Made by a program: the position numbers and the translations under genes
NCBI GenBank assembly: GCA_937907205.1
Contig: CALESE010000005.1
Location: 1 to 6,769, forward strand
DNA from: an uncultured Romboutsia sp.
Lineage (GTDB): Bacteria; Bacillota; Clostridia; Peptostreptococcales; Peptostreptococcaceae
Reading direction: 5' to 3'
Length of the DNA: 6,769 bases
The notes under the pieces: generated by a model
What the model was told of the DNA's origin: nothing
The model's database searches: none
Seen by the model: the letters and a program-made list of their open reading frames with translations, nothing else
Shown here: in pieces, positions 6,256 to 6,769 of the stretch
Position numbering within the stretch: position 1 is the stretch's first letter
Layout: every line of letters starts with the position of its first letter

Positions 6256-6666
6256 ATGAAATATTTATACGAAGAAGTAGCTTATCTTAAAGGACTAGCA
6301 GAAGGATTAGAAATAAGCAAAGAAACCAAAGAAGGAAAAATAATACATAAAATAGTAGAAGCATTAGAAAGTTTTGCAGATGCTATAGTAGAATTAGAAG
6401 AAGAACAAACTGATTTAGTAGAATATGTTGAATCTATAGATGAAGACCTAGCAGATGTAGAAGATGATATATATGAAGAAGATGATGAGGAAGATGGGAT
6501 TAGTTTCATAGAAATGGAATGCCCAAACTGTTCTGATTTAGTAGAGATAGATGAAGATTTACTTTATGATGATGAAGTAGATGTAGTTTGTCCAAACTGT
6601 CAATCGATAATATTATCATCAGAAGATGATTGTTCTTGCTGTTGTGATGATGAATATGAAGATTAA
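6256..6666 (+). CDS. Acidic coiled-coil protein with C-terminal zinc-ribbon-like cysteines (CD1247 N-terminal domain family)
   Basis: The 136-residue protein starts MKYLYEEVAYLKGLAEGLEI and continues as charged helix to about residue 70 (ALESFADAIVELEEE, VEYVESIDEDLADVEDD). This resembles the clostridial family I recall as 'CD1247 N-terminal domain-containing protein'. Residues 70-80 are almost entirely Asp and Glu. The C-terminal part has C89-P-N-C92 and C112-P-N-C115, a zinc-ribbon-like pair of knuckles 19 residues apart, then a CSCCC cluster (126-130) and an acidic end. There is no signal peptide or membrane helix, so it is probably cytoplasmic. The GAGAGGGG ribosome site (6241-6248) precedes the ATG by 7 nt. 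A hairpin separates it from efp and a strong terminator follows. The function is unknown; metal binding is inferred from the cysteines. Confidence 0.85.
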   Translation: MKYLYEEVAYLKGLAEGLEISKETKEGKIIHKIVEALESFADAIVELEEEQTDLVEYVESIDEDLADVEDDIYEEDDEEDGISFIEMECPNCSDLVEIDEDLLYDDEVDVVCPNCQSIILSSEDDCSCCCDDEYED

Positions 6667-6677
6667 ATTAATATAAC

Positions 6678-6720
6678 TTTAAAAAAGCCTATGGAATATT
6701 TAATCCATAGGCTTTTTAAA
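6678..6720 (+). terminator. Rho-independent terminator
   Basis: AAAAAGCCTATGGA (6682-6695) pairs perfectly with TCCATAGGCTTTTT (6704-6717) around an 8-nt loop. TTT (6678-6680) and AAA (6718-6720) extend it past one bulged A. The right arm provides a five-T tract on the + strand and the left arm an equivalent tract on the - strand, so it could work in both directions. It begins 11 nt after the stop of the acidic protein. Confidence 0.9.
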
Positions 6721-6727
6721 TGATAGA

Positions 6728-6765
6728 TTGTCAATACAAGTGCAACACTTTATATTTATGTTGCA
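6728..6765 (+). promoter_or_regulatory. Promoter-like pair with an inverted repeat at the window end
   Basis: TTGTCA (6728-6733), a 17-nt spacer and TATATT (6751-6756) each match the sigma-A consensus at 5 of 6 bases. TGCAACA (6741-6747) and TGTTGCA (6759-6765) form a perfect 7-bp inverted repeat straddling the -10 box. This could be the promoter and operator of the next gene, or the end of an insertion sequence; the downstream sequence is missing. Confidence 0.45.
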
Positions 6766-6769
6766 TTAA

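Noticed and set aside
6282..6509. Minus-strand open frame rich in serine
   Set aside because: The serine runs are the complement of GAA/GAT codons in the acidic protein; there is no independent evidence.
1..6769. CRISPR array, tRNA, rRNA or phage module
   Set aside because: I saw no regularly spaced repeats, no cloverleaf-like or rRNA-like segments and no phage genes.

Overview
The window is very AT-rich DNA with strong Shine-Dalgarno sites and short or overlapping gene junctions. All genes are on the + strand. The gene content is a PAS histidine kinase, aroE, four minor pilins, aroK, efp and a small acidic protein resembling the family I know as 'CD1247 N-terminal domain'. This points to a low-GC Clostridia genome, most likely Peptostreptococcaceae (a Clostridioides, Romboutsia or Paraclostridium relative). 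The family placement is inference from gene content and composition; no species is claimed.

Bases 3-2165 hold the 3' part of a membrane-anchored sensor kinase whose reading frame is already open at the window edge. It has at least three membrane helices, three PAS-like segments and an intact phospho-acceptor H-box, but its ATP-binding domain has lost several canonical residues. Bases 2221-5396 form one tightly packed operon-like block: aroE, four type IV pilin-like minor subunits (resembling GspI/PilV, GspK/PilX, GspH/FimT and GspJ/PilW), then aroK. Two shikimate-pathway enzymes therefore bracket what looks like a complete minor-pilin tip set, with no major pilin, assembly ATPase or prepilin peptidase in view. 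The GspH-like gene has its leader peptide in a different frame from its body, so it is either frameshifted or starts at GTG directly at the mature N-terminus.

Bases 5397-5615 are a regulatory region. They hold a consensus sigma-A promoter (TTGACA, 16 nt, TATAAT), a 16-bp perfect palindrome touching its -35 box, a repeated element and a long AT-only-like hairpin in the 5' leader of efp. EF-P (5616-6173) shows a less AT-biased codon choice typical of a highly expressed gene. A hairpin follows it, then the acidic zinc-ribbon-like protein (6256-6666) and a strong intrinsic terminator. The last 50 bases hold a promoter-like pair and an inverted repeat, which may belong to the next gene or to the end of an insertion sequence.

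Functionally, aroE and aroK supply two consecutive steps of chorismate synthesis. The four pilins probably prime assembly of a pilus or pseudopilus whose other parts are encoded elsewhere. EF-P supports translation of polyproline stretches. No link between these functions beyond co-transcription is visible in the sequence.
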